A stretch of DNA of 64,000 bases from contig CAIVXG010000247.1 in the NCBI GenBank assembly GCA_903909815.1, positions 62,001 through 126,000 of the forward strand. The letters run 5' to 3'. The notes below the pieces were generated by a model. It did no database searches. It had not been told where the DNA came from and saw nothing but the letters and a program-made list of their open reading frames with translations. Position numbers and translations under genes: made by a program. The DNA comes from an uncultured beta proteobacterium (GTDB lineage Bacteria > Pseudomonadota > Gammaproteobacteria > Burkholderiales > Burkholderiaceae_C). Shown here piece after piece: positions 17,166 through 24,576 of the stretch (positions are counted from its first letter, which is position 1; each line of letters begins with the position of its first letter).

Positions 17166-18404
17166 ATGACGATGTTTGCCTGGCGCGGACGCAACGCCCG
17201 CGGTGAGTCGGTGCAAGGCCAGATCGACGCCCTGCATGAGGGTGCGGTGGCAGAGCAGTTGATCGCGATTGGCGTGGCGCCAGTTCTTATCAGTGAGATG
17301 GCAGCGCCAGCCGATGGCACGGTCGAAAACTGGTTTGCACGCATGAATCGCAAGCCCCTGGTGGACGAAGACATTCTCATGTTCTCGCGCCAGATGTACA
17401 CCTTGAGCAAGGCGGGAGTGCCGATTTTGCGCGTGTTTGCCGGACTGCAGGGCTCGACCAGCAAGCCGGCCATGGTGGAAATGCTCATGGACATCCGCGC
17501 CGGCCTGGACCAGGGACGAGAACTCTCGACGGCCATGGGGCGGCATACCGAGGCCTTCGGCTTGTACTATCTGGCCATGGTCAGGGTCGGTGAAATGACG
17601 GGGCGCCTCACGGAAGTTTTCTTGCGCCTGGCCGAGCACATCGAGTTCGAACGCGGCGTACGTGAGCGCATCAGGCAGGCCTTGCGCTATCCCACGTTTG
17701 TCATGATCGCCATGGCCATCGCGGTGGTGATCATCAACATCTTTGTGATTCCGGTGTTCGCCAAAGTGTTTGCCGGGTTTCACACGGAATTGCCGCCGAT
17801 CACGCGCGGGCTGCTGGCTTTTTCGGACTGGATGATCACCTGGTGGCCGGTGCTGCTGGCCGCTGGCCTCGCTGGCGTGGCGCTGCTGCGCGGCTACCTG
17901 CGCACGCCGGAAGGACGTTATCGCTGGGACGGGCGCAAGCTCAAGCTGCCGATCGCGGGCAATATCGTCTCCAAGGCTACGTTGGCGCGCTTTGCGCGCA
18001 GCTTTGCACTGTCCATTCAAAGCGGCGTGCCTTTGGTGCAGGCGCTGACAGTGGTGGCGCAGACCGTGGACAACACCTACATCGGCAGCCGGATCGAGCA
18101 GATGCGCGACGGCATCGAACGTGGCGAGAGCATTTCGCGCTGTGCCGCGGCCACGGGTGTGTTCACGCCCATGGTGCTGCAGATGATTGCCGTGGGCGAA
18201 GAAACCGGCGAGCTCGACTCGCTCCTGTTTGAAGTTGCCGACATGTACGAGCGTGAAACCGACTTTGCCATCAAGGGCCTGTCGGCATCGATCGAGCCGG
18301 TGATGCTGGTCATGATTGCCGCGTTGGTGCTGCTGCTGGCCCTGGGGGTATTTTTGCCGTTGTGGAATATGGGACAGGCTGCCATGGGCAAGGCGGGCGG
18401 CTAG
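17166..18404 (+). CDS. mshG: MSHA/type II secretion-like platform protein
   Basis: A polytopic inner-membrane protein of 412 residues in the GspF/PilC family. Two T2SSF helical domains (about 70-195 and 275-395) flank membrane segments at about 175-200, 220-245 and the C-terminus (LVMIAALVLLLALGVFLPLW). The duplicated GEMTGRL / GEETGEL motif in each domain is typical. It starts six bases after mshE and provides the membrane platform on which the ATPase drives pilus assembly. Confidence 0.93.
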   Translation: MTMFAWRGRNARGESVQGQIDALHEGAVAEQLIAIGVAPVLISEMAAPADGTVENWFARMNRKPLVDEDILMFSRQMYTLSKAGVPILRVFAGLQGSTSKPAMVEMLMDIRAGLDQGRELSTAMGRHTEAFGLYYLAMVRVGEMTGRLTEVFLRLAEHIEFERGVRERIRQALRYPTFVMIAMAIAVVIINIFVIPVFAKVFAGFHTELPPITRGLLAFSDWMITWWPVLLAAGLAGVALLRGYLRTPEGRYRWDGRKLKLPIAGNIVSKATLARFARSFALSIQSGVPLVQALTVVAQTVDNTYIGSRIEQMRDGIERGESISRCAAATGVFTPMVLQMIAVGEETGELDSLLFEVADMYERETDFAIKGLSASIEPVMLVMIAALVLLLALGVFLPLWNMGQAAMGKAGG

Positions 18405-18406
18405 CC

Positions 18407-18907
18407 GTGGCGATTGTCAAGTCGGTGTTGAGCAACGTCGGTCGCGGCATGCTGATCGAATGGGCGTTGGTGGCGTCGGTGGTGTCGGTGGCCGTCGCCG
18501 CAGGTGAGCGCGAGATGCGGGTGCTGCAGGGCGAGGCAGAGCTGTCTGCAATCAAGACCACGCTGGGCGCGCTGCGCACCGCTTTCATCATCGACCATCT
18601 GCACCGCATGGTCCAAGGTCGGGCCGAGCCACTGCCTGTGCCCAGCGGCAACCCTTTTGCGCTACTGGAGCGGCGTCCGCCCAACTATTTTGGCGAGGTC
18701 ACGCAGATGCAGACCGGCGCGGCGCCGCCCGGCAGTTGGGTGTTCGATGCCGATTGTGTCTGCGTGGGCTATCTGCCGCTCTATCCCGAATGGCTGGTAA
18801 GCCGCAGCGGCGACGAAATGCTGTGGTTCCGCACTCTCGGGCCGTCCGAGCCGTTGCAGCTCAAGGCCATGGATGCCTATGCGTGGCAGGGAAAAGTCCT
18901 TGACTAG
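18407..18907 (+). CDS. mshF: MshF-like pilus biogenesis protein (degenerate pseudopilin)
   Basis: About 166 residues from a GTG start two bases after the mshG stop; ATG 18449 is an alternative. The N-terminus has a pilin-like hydrophobic helix (MLIEWALVASVVSVAVAA) with a Glu near the start, but the prepilin Gly-Phe cleavage motif is not canonical. A coiled amphipathic stretch and a small globular domain with two Cys (DCVC) follow. Position between mshG and the pilin genes matches mshF of Vibrio and Shewanella. The assignment rests on order and topology rather than close sequence recognition. Confidence 0.7.
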   Translation: MAIVKSVLSNVGRGMLIEWALVASVVSVAVAAGEREMRVLQGEAELSAIKTTLGALRTAFIIDHLHRMVQGRAEPLPVPSGNPFALLERRPPNYFGEVTQMQTGAAPPGSWVFDADCVCVGYLPLYPEWLVSRSGDEMLWFRTLGPSEPLQLKAMDAYAWQGKVLD

Positions 18908-19002
18908 GGGCTCCCAAGCGGCGGCATTACGTAACACTTGGGTCGCAGCAGGTCACAAAAAGTTACAAATAATTGAGCCGGATCAAGTACTTGCTCAGTA
19001 AA

Positions 19003-19014
19003 GTTCACGTGAAC
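19003..19014 (+). promoter_or_regulatory. palindrome upstream of first pilin gene
   Basis: GTTCACGTGAAC is a perfect 12-base palindrome about 100 bases before the first pilin ATG, in the 205-base gap after mshF. An AT-rich AAATAAAAT follows at about 19026-19034 and could serve as a -10 region. It is a candidate operator for pilin control; the protein is unknown. Confidence 0.35.
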
Positions 19015-19112
19015 GGGCTCGGCATGAAATAAAATGGAAAGCGTTGGGTTGACGGTCTTAGGTGGACCGACTTGCTCAAGCTATTTTTTTGAACTTTATG
19101 GGAATGAACAAC

Positions 19113-19466
19113 ATGAAACAAGTGCAACGTGGTTTTACATTGATTGAGTTGACGATGGTGATCGTGATCCTCGGCATTTTGGCGGCAGTGGCGATTCCAA
19201 AATTTGTGGATCTGTCGGGTAATGCGAATACCGCTGCGGCAGCGGGTGTGGCCGGTGCCTTGGCCTCTGCTTCAGCCATCAACTATGCCGCCGCAAAGGC
19301 CGGCGTAAGCGGAAAGTCTGTTGATACTACTTGCACGAGCGCTGTATCCAGCCTGGCAGGTGGAGCCCTTCCAACAGGATTCGGTATCGACAGTTCAGGC
19401 TCATTTCCAGCAACTTGCAAGGTTGGAAATGGCAGCGCGACAGCGACTTGGGCCGCAAGCAACTAA
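19113..19466 (+). CDS. mshA: MSHA-type major pilin, copy 1
   Basis: A type IV pilin of 117 residues. The short leader MKQVQRG is cleaved before F8, giving the classical FTLIEL start with Glu at +5, then a hydrophobic helix to about residue 35. Cys74 and Cys102 can form the C-terminal disulfide loop. The protein ends WAASN. ATG 19113 is chosen by analogy with copy 2 (start after an AGGAG); upstream ATGs at 19098 and 19104 are in frame. It is 110/117 identical to copy 2, and shorter than Vibrio MshA, so it could equally be called MshB. Confidence 0.88.
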   Translation: MKQVQRGFTLIELTMVIVILGILAAVAIPKFVDLSGNANTAAAAGVAGALASASAINYAAAKAGVSGKSVDTTCTSAVSSLAGGALPTGFGIDSSGSFPATCKVGNGSATATWAASN

Positions 19467-19529
19467 GCTGGCAGTCGGGTGGTTGCGGAATGGGGTCATT
19501 CCGTTGAGATGTGACTCTGCCACCGATTT

Positions 19530-19547
19530 GGCGGGCTTCGCCTTTTT
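19530..19547 (+). terminator. weak hairpin with T-run between the pilin genes
   Basis: GGCG-ggctt-CGCC followed by five T residues lies 20 bases before the second pilin start. A second hairpin CGGAATG-gggt-CATTCCG sits at 19486-19503. Together they could partly attenuate or process the transcript between the two pilin genes. The stems are short. Confidence 0.35.
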
Positions 19548-19568
19548 GCCTTTACAGGAGTGAACCGG

Positions 19569-19922
19569 ATGAAACAGGCACAACGTGGTTTTACTTTGAT
19601 CGAATTGACGATGGTGATTGTGATTCTCGGCATTCTGGCTGCGGTTGCAATTCCAAAGTTTGTCGATCTGTCAGGCAATGCGAATACTGCAGCTGCAGCT
19701 GGCGTGGCCGGTGCCTTGGCATCAGCGTCGGCTATCAACTACGCAGCGGCCAAGGCGGGCACCAGCGGAGCGTCAGTTGATACCAGTTGTTCGAGCGCAG
19801 TGGCGGGCCTGGCAGGGGGAGCCCTTCCAACAGGATTCGGTATCGACAGCTCAGGCTCATTTCCAGCAACTTGCAAGGTTGGAAATGGCAGTGCGACAGC
19901 GACTTGGGCCGCAAGCAACTAA
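19569..19922 (+). CDS. mshA: MSHA-type major pilin, copy 2
   Basis: A type IV pilin of 117 residues, cleaved after MKQAQRG. AGGAG at 19556-19560 places ATG 19569 as the start. It differs from copy 1 at only seven positions (4, 65, 68, 73, 75, 79, 80), all but one in the 65-80 region before and after Cys74. The last 117 bases are 97% identical in DNA to copy 1, while the 5' part has many silent changes. It is followed by a strong terminator, so it may be expressed independently of the downstream minor pilins. Confidence 0.9.
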   Translation: MKQAQRGFTLIELTMVIVILGILAAVAIPKFVDLSGNANTAAAAGVAGALASASAINYAAAKAGTSGASVDTSCSSAVAGLAGGALPTGFGIDSSGSFPATCKVGNGSATATWAASN

Positions 19923-19990
19923 GGGGTTCTGCTCGTGTGGTAGTTTTGCCGATATTGGCAAAGATACTTTGAGCCGTCGGATGTAGGGAA

Positions 19991-20021
19991 AATAGGGTTC
20001 AACTTGAACCCTATTTTTTTT
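19991..20021 (+). terminator. intrinsic terminator after pilin genes
   Basis: Twelve-base arms (AATAGGGTTCAA, one C, then its complement, 19991-20015) followed by a run of T to 20021. It ends the pilin transcript. A-rich bases before the stem mean it may also act for the convergent ligase gene. Confidence 0.9.
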
Positions 20022-20045
20022 GTTCAATTGTGTTGCCAGTCAATT

Positions 20046-22238
20046 TCACAGTTCGGTGTGGTAGGGTTCTGGCACCTTGATGCGGTAGTTGTCCTTTTGT
20101 GCCTCAGGCGTTGCTTTCAGACCGGCTCGAAACGCCGCCAGCGCCTTGGCTGCGTCATGCACCGCCGGCAGGGCGTAAATTTCCCCCAGTCTGAATGCGC
20201 ATTCCGCTGTCTGCTCCGGCCATTTCTGCTGACGCAGTTCCAGGGCCCGGATCGCCAATGCCCAGTTGTGTTGCTCCATGCCCAGGGTGTACCCAAACTG
20301 CATCAGGTCGAAATCGACGTCGCCACTTTGAAAATATTTCTCCATGGTCTTCATAGCGAGGTCCGCATGGCCGGTACGGCTGAGTTCGATGAGCTTGAGC
20401 GCGCGTGAATCTGGTTTGAGCCGCTCCAATTGGCGGATGGCTTGGAGCGACTCGTCCTTGCGACCCAGCACGGTATAGCCATAGGCGAGGTTGGACCAAA
20501 GCGCGGCGATATTCGGGCGTGACAAGGCCACAGACTGCCAGATCCACACCGCGTCGGCCCAGTCACCGATCTCTGCCAAGGGGCCGGCCACCGCCGTGGC
20601 GAGCTGGCGGTAATGCGGGTTGATGGGCAGGGCTTCGTGCATGTCTTGCAGCAACAGGGTCTTGGACGCTTCGTCCACCCGGCCGGTTTGCTGCTTGATG
20701 GCGAGCAGCCCGTTTGCAAGGGTGATCGCGCGCGTGAGTCGGAACTCGGCACGGGTGGCTTGGGTCGTCACATAGAGCGCCAACAGGGTGCAGCACGCCA
20801 GCAGGGTCAGCAGGGCCCGCGAACGGCTTGCCCGCCATGGCAGGGGTCTTGCAAGCAACGGCTCCTGCGGGCCAAGGCGGGCGTCCGATGCGGCCAATGT
20901 GGCCAGGCACAGAGCCAGCAGCGCGCTGCACGCGGCCAGATGCAAGGGAAAACCGGCGTTGCTCACGGTCAGCAGTGCCAGCAGGCTTGCCAGGGCCGTG
21001 ATGCGCAGCGCTGCCTCCTTCTGGTCTGGCACCTGCATCTGCCATGTGGTCTGCGTTGTCCGCAACAGATAGGCCAGCAGGAACGCAATGAACAATCCGC
21101 CCACCACGGCCCCGTATTCGCTCAGCAGTTGCAAGAATTCGTTGTGGGCGTGGTAGTCGGTCTCCACTGTAGTGTCGGCATCTTGATAAAGTGGCACCTG
21201 CACCTCCCAGGCGCCTGCACCCACGCCGCTCAAGGGATGGGCCAGCAGCATGCGCAGGGTCGCCTTCCACATCGCAGTGCGGACGGAAAAAGTCCCCGCG
21301 CTGTACTCCTTGGGCGCGGCGATGGACGTGGCGCGCAAGAAACTGCGCTGCAGTGCCGTGCTGCCACTGTCTTGCTGCAGCACGCGCGGGTTGCTGGTGG
21401 GCACCATGCTCATGCCCAGCACACCCGCGGCCAAGACCAGCGCTATCAGCGCCCTTTGGCCGGCATGCCACCCGAAACAGGAAAACTGCTGCCGGTGCCG
21501 CGCCAGCATCAGCGGCAGCACCACGGCCAATAGCGCCAGGGCGATCAGCGCCGAGCGCGTTCCTGCCATCAGGATCGCGACCAGGTTCAGGGCCAGCGAG
21601 AAGGCGGTCCAGACGCGCCAGTGCGAAGCCCCCATGGTGGCGAGTACAAACACCGAGAACGGGAGCGCACAGACTGCATATTCAGCGAAAAAATTGCGGT
21701 TGACGAAGGTGGACGCTGGCACGGCAAATTGCGGGAACAGCCGCAGGTCAAACCAGAATTGCAATACGGTCCAGACCGACGCGATCACGGCGCCGAGGTG
21801 AATGCCCCGGGCAAGCGTGGGAAAGTTTTCGCGGGTCAGCGTATTCAGGCCCAGGAACAGCAGTAGCGCCAGGACAAACCACCGCACGGTCTCGCTGGCA
21901 GCGAGATAGGTGTGCGACCATGCCATGCTGACGCTGGCGTAGGCCATGAGTGCCAACGGCAGCACCACGACGCCGTGCCAAAGCAAGGGAGCGGTGCGAT
22001 CGCGCTGCTGCCAGAAGAACAGCGCCGCCGCCGTCAGCACGCCGAAGACCAGGAGCGCCGACTTGAGTGTGTCCTGTAGCAGCAGCACGCTGGGTACGCC
22101 CAGGGCGGGCACCAGCACCATCGTCAAGGCGAGAATGGCAACTGGCAGATTCCTGGCATCCAGGTGCCAGAAATCTACCGGGGCGGGATCGGAATGTGCA
22201 GCCATGGCTGCAGCGTGGGTTTCATAGGCGACGGGCAT
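20046..22238 (-). CDS. O-antigen-ligase/PglL-family membrane protein, probable pilin O-oligosaccharyltransferase
   Basis: A polytopic protein of about 730 residues, roughly a dozen membrane helices and a TPR-like helical C-terminus (last 170 residues). The periplasmic loop contains YHAHNEFLQLLSEYG, the His-Asn...Glu-Gly arrangement of the Wzy_C/PglL/WaaL ligase domain. Family knowledge: PglL-type enzymes move lipid-linked oligosaccharide onto pilin Ser/Thr. The gene is convergent to the two pilin genes and divergent from mshC, splitting the msh locus. Its frame opens at 22325, overlapping mshC; MPVAYETHAAA at 22238 is chosen. A general O-antigen ligase is the alternative. Confidence 0.8.
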   Translation of the reverse strand: MPVAYETHAAAMAAHSDPAPVDFWHLDARNLPVAILALTMVLVPALGVPSVLLLQDTLKSALLVFGVLTAAALFFWQQRDRTAPLLWHGVVVLPLALMAYASVSMAWSHTYLAASETVRWFVLALLLFLGLNTLTRENFPTLARGIHLGAVIASVWTVLQFWFDLRLFPQFAVPASTFVNRNFFAEYAVCALPFSVFVLATMGASHWRVWTAFSLALNLVAILMAGTRSALIALALLAVVLPLMLARHRQQFSCFGWHAGQRALIALVLAAGVLGMSMVPTSNPRVLQQDSGSTALQRSFLRATSIAAPKEYSAGTFSVRTAMWKATLRMLLAHPLSGVGAGAWEVQVPLYQDADTTVETDYHAHNEFLQLLSEYGAVVGGLFIAFLLAYLLRTTQTTWQMQVPDQKEAALRITALASLLALLTVSNAGFPLHLAACSALLALCLATLAASDARLGPQEPLLARPLPWRASRSRALLTLLACCTLLALYVTTQATRAEFRLTRAITLANGLLAIKQQTGRVDEASKTLLLQDMHEALPINPHYRQLATAVAGPLAEIGDWADAVWIWQSVALSRPNIAALWSNLAYGYTVLGRKDESLQAIRQLERLKPDSRALKLIELSRTGHADLAMKTMEKYFQSGDVDFDLMQFGYTLGMEQHNWALAIRALELRQQKWPEQTAECAFRLGEIYALPAVHDAAKALAAFRAGLKATPEAQKDNYRIKVPEPYHTEL

Positions 22239-22318
22239 GGACTCGGGGCGCGGGGAGGGGGCAAAAGCTGATGGGGCATTATGCGGGAGAGCAGTCTTGA
22301 GACAGAGCGCCCCATACA

Positions 22319-22903
22319 ATGGCAACCATGCGTGATCGACCCCATATGAGCCAGCCTGTTGAGGCGCCCCTGCGCCAACAACTGGCCATGCCCACGCCCT
22401 TCGCCAGTGATCTTGCGTCGCGTCAATATCGGCTGCTTGTGCAACGGGGCTTCACCCTGATTGAACTCATCACGGTGATGGTGCTGATCGGGGTGTTGTC
22501 GGTGTATGCGGTGCCGCGGATGATCGACACCGTTTCTTTTTTTGCGCGCGGCTTTCATGACGAAACGCTGGCCTTGTTGCGCTACGCCCAGAAGGCTGCC
22601 ATCGCCCAGCGGCGCACGGTGTGTGTCGCCTTTACCGGCAGTTCGGCTTCGCTTAGCATCGCCAGCCAGCCCGCTGTGGCGAGCTGCGACACCGCGCTCA
22701 CGGGTCCCAAAGGCGAGACCCCGGCAACCGTCACGGCAAAGACTGGAGTGAGCTACAGCGGAACTCCAACGGGTTTCAATTTCAACGGCCAGGGCCAGCC
22801 CGTGGATTCGAGCGGCGTGGCACTGGTGGCGACGCAAACCATCGCGATCGTGAATGCATCCAATGTGATGGTGGAAGCGGGAACGGGCTATGTCCATGAA
22901 TAG
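22319..22903 (+). CDS. mshC: MSHA minor pilin MshC-like
   Basis: A GspH/FimT-like prepilin. The core starts VQRGFTLIELITVMVLIG, with cleavage before Phe and Glu at +5. Two Cys (VCVAF and ASCDT) lie in the globular part. The start is uncertain: ATG 22319 gives a 42-residue leader before the cleavage Gly, ATG 22388 a shorter one, and GTG 22439 a canonical leader of only a few residues. No start has a clear ribosome site. It begins the minor-pilin operon mshC-D-O-P-Q, whose genes overlap. Confidence 0.85.
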   Translation: MATMRDRPHMSQPVEAPLRQQLAMPTPFASDLASRQYRLLVQRGFTLIELITVMVLIGVLSVYAVPRMIDTVSFFARGFHDETLALLRYAQKAAIAQRRTVCVAFTGSSASLSIASQPAVASCDTALTGPKGETPATVTAKTGVSYSGTPTGFNFNGQGQPVDSSGVALVATQTIAIVNASNVMVEAGTGYVHE

Positions 22904-23381
22904 GTCGCGCTCCCTCGGCTTCACGCTGATTGAAATGATCATCTTCATCGTGGTCGCGGGCATGGCGATGACTGGCATCCTTTCGGTAATGAATACGGTG
23001 GTGAAATCCAGTGCCGATCCGATGGTGCGCAAGCAGACGCTGGCCATTGCGGAGTCGCTGCTGGAGGAGATCCTTCTCAAGGACTATGCCAAACCGACCG
23101 GGAGTGTCGTGGTTGGCTTCCCCACCGGAAGTCGAAACCTGTTTGACTGTGTCTCCGACTACAACGGCTATAACACCAGCACCGGCATCGTGGACGCAAC
23201 GGGCGCGTCGGTGGCAGTTCTGACCGCCTATAATTTTTCGCCCCCTGTGGTCGTCTCGGCTGCCACGCTGGGCGCTCTCACAGCAAAGAAGGTGACAGTC
23301 TCCGTGACCGGGCCCGGTGGCACAGTCAGTCTTTCCGGTTACCGTGCCTGCGACCTCACGCCCTCCTGTCCGCTGCCATGA
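22890..23381 (+). CDS. mshD: MSHA minor pilin MshD-like
   Basis: A prepilin of 163 residues with leader MSMNRSRSLG, then FTLIEMIIFIVVAGMAM, Glu at +5. It overlaps the end of mshC by 14 bases and the start of mshO by four, so the genes are coupled. The globular region includes three Cys (FDCVS, YRACD, PSCPLP). By position and pilin-like N-terminus it corresponds to MshD, a minor pilin that probably initiates or caps the fibre. Confidence 0.87.
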   Translation: MSMNRSRSLGFTLIEMIIFIVVAGMAMTGILSVMNTVVKSSADPMVRKQTLAIAESLLEEILLKDYAKPTGSVVVGFPTGSRNLFDCVSDYNGYNTSTGIVDATGASVAVLTAYNFSPPVVVSAATLGALTAKKVTVSVTGPGGTVSLSGYRACDLTPSCPLP

Positions 23382-24181
23382 AGAAGCTTCAGCTCGGGTT
23401 CACGCTGGTTGAAATGATCATGGTCATTGTCATCATGGGCGTCATCGGCGGCATGGTGGCGGTATTCATGAAGAGTCCGATCGACGCCTACCTCGCCAGC
23501 GCCCGGCGCGCGGGGATGTCGGACACGGCTGACACGGCACTGCGTCGCATGGCCCGTGATCTGCACAAGGCGTTGCCCAACAGCGTCCTGAATTCGAACA
23601 GCCAGTGTCTGGAGCTCATCCCGACGAAGACCGGTGGGCGCTATCGGGCAAGTGACAGCAACAGCCTGGTTTTTGGCTCACCGGTGACCAGCTTCAATAT
23701 GCTGGGACACAACATAAGTTTTGCTGGTAGCCCGCTGCCCGCTGACCAGCAGATCCAAGCCAATGATTTGATTGCCGTGTCCAACCTCGGGTTTGATGTT
23801 GGCAATGCCTATACCGGGGGCAACACTGCCGTGGTGTCCAGCGTTGCGGACGGGTCAGAGTCCACCATCATCATGGGATCCAAGACCTTCCCCCTCGCGC
23901 TGGCGTCGCCCAGCAACCGCTTTCAGGTGATTCCGGCCAACGAGAATGTCGTGGCCTTCGTGTGCAGCGGCGGCAACCTGTACCGCAGCGTCCGAACTTT
24001 CAATGCTGCCACTTGTCCTGCAACGGGCGCTGTATTGGCAAAAGATGTGAGTTCGTGTAACTTCGTCTACGCCGGCTCTGACCTGCAGCGCAACGGGCTG
24101 GTGCAACTGACACTGCAATTGAGCAACAGCGGCGAGACAGTGAGCCTCTACCAGGAAGTCCATGTGGACAACACCCCATGA
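23378..24181 (+). CDS. mshO: MSHA minor pilin MshO-like
   Basis: A PilW/GspJ-like prepilin of 267 residues: MKKLQLG leader, then FTLVEMIMVIVIMGVIGGMV. The size and helix followed by a beta-rich domain fit MshO, the largest minor pilin. The start overlaps the mshD stop (ATGA) and the stop overlaps mshP in the same way. Cys near SQCLELI, FVCSGG, ATCPATG and SSCNF suggest disulfides in the head domain. Confidence 0.88.
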   Translation: MKKLQLGFTLVEMIMVIVIMGVIGGMVAVFMKSPIDAYLASARRAGMSDTADTALRRMARDLHKALPNSVLNSNSQCLELIPTKTGGRYRASDSNSLVFGSPVTSFNMLGHNISFAGSPLPADQQIQANDLIAVSNLGFDVGNAYTGGNTAVVSSVADGSESTIIMGSKTFPLALASPSNRFQVIPANENVVAFVCSGGNLYRSVRTFNAATCPATGAVLAKDVSSCNFVYAGSDLQRNGLVQLTLQLSNSGETVSLYQEVHVDNTP

Positions 24182-24576
24182 CGAGCAGCGCTCCAAAGCA
24201 ACACGGCTTCGCTGCCATTGCGGCGATTTTTTTGATTGTGGTGCTGGCGGCGCTGGGCGGCTTCATGCTCACTTTTTCCAATACACAGCAACTGGGATCG
24301 GCCCAGGACATATTGGGCTCCCGCGCCTACTGGGCGGCCCGTGGGGGGCTGGAGTGGGTCATAGGCAGTGTCGCCGCCAGCGGCGCGTGTCCGGTCTCGC
24401 CGCCAAGCTTGTCGATTGATGTTTTCACCGTGACGGTAACGTGTTTGCCCACCGCCTATTCCGAGGCCGGAGCGACAGTCACGATCTTCCAGTTTATTTC
24501 CACCGCAAAGACCGCCGGTGCCGTGGGAAGCGCCACCTACGTTGAGCGCAGCATTTCAGCGTCAATGGAAAAATGA
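24178..24576 (+). CDS. mshP: MSHA biogenesis protein MshP-like
   Basis: A 132-residue PilX/GspK-like protein with the N-terminus KQHGFAAIAAIFLIVVLAALGG, in which the Glu at +5 is absent, as expected for this tip-type pseudopilin. The region GSRAYWAARGGLEWVIGSV resembles the PilX helix (RAFYAAEAGIE in others). It overlaps mshO and mshQ by four bases each, so the cluster is one tightly coupled unit. Confidence 0.87.
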   Translation: MTSSAPKQHGFAAIAAIFLIVVLAALGGFMLTFSNTQQLGSAQDILGSRAYWAARGGLEWVIGSVAASGACPVSPPSLSIDVFTVTVTCLPTAYSEAGATVTIFQFISTAKTAGAVGSATYVERSISASMEK

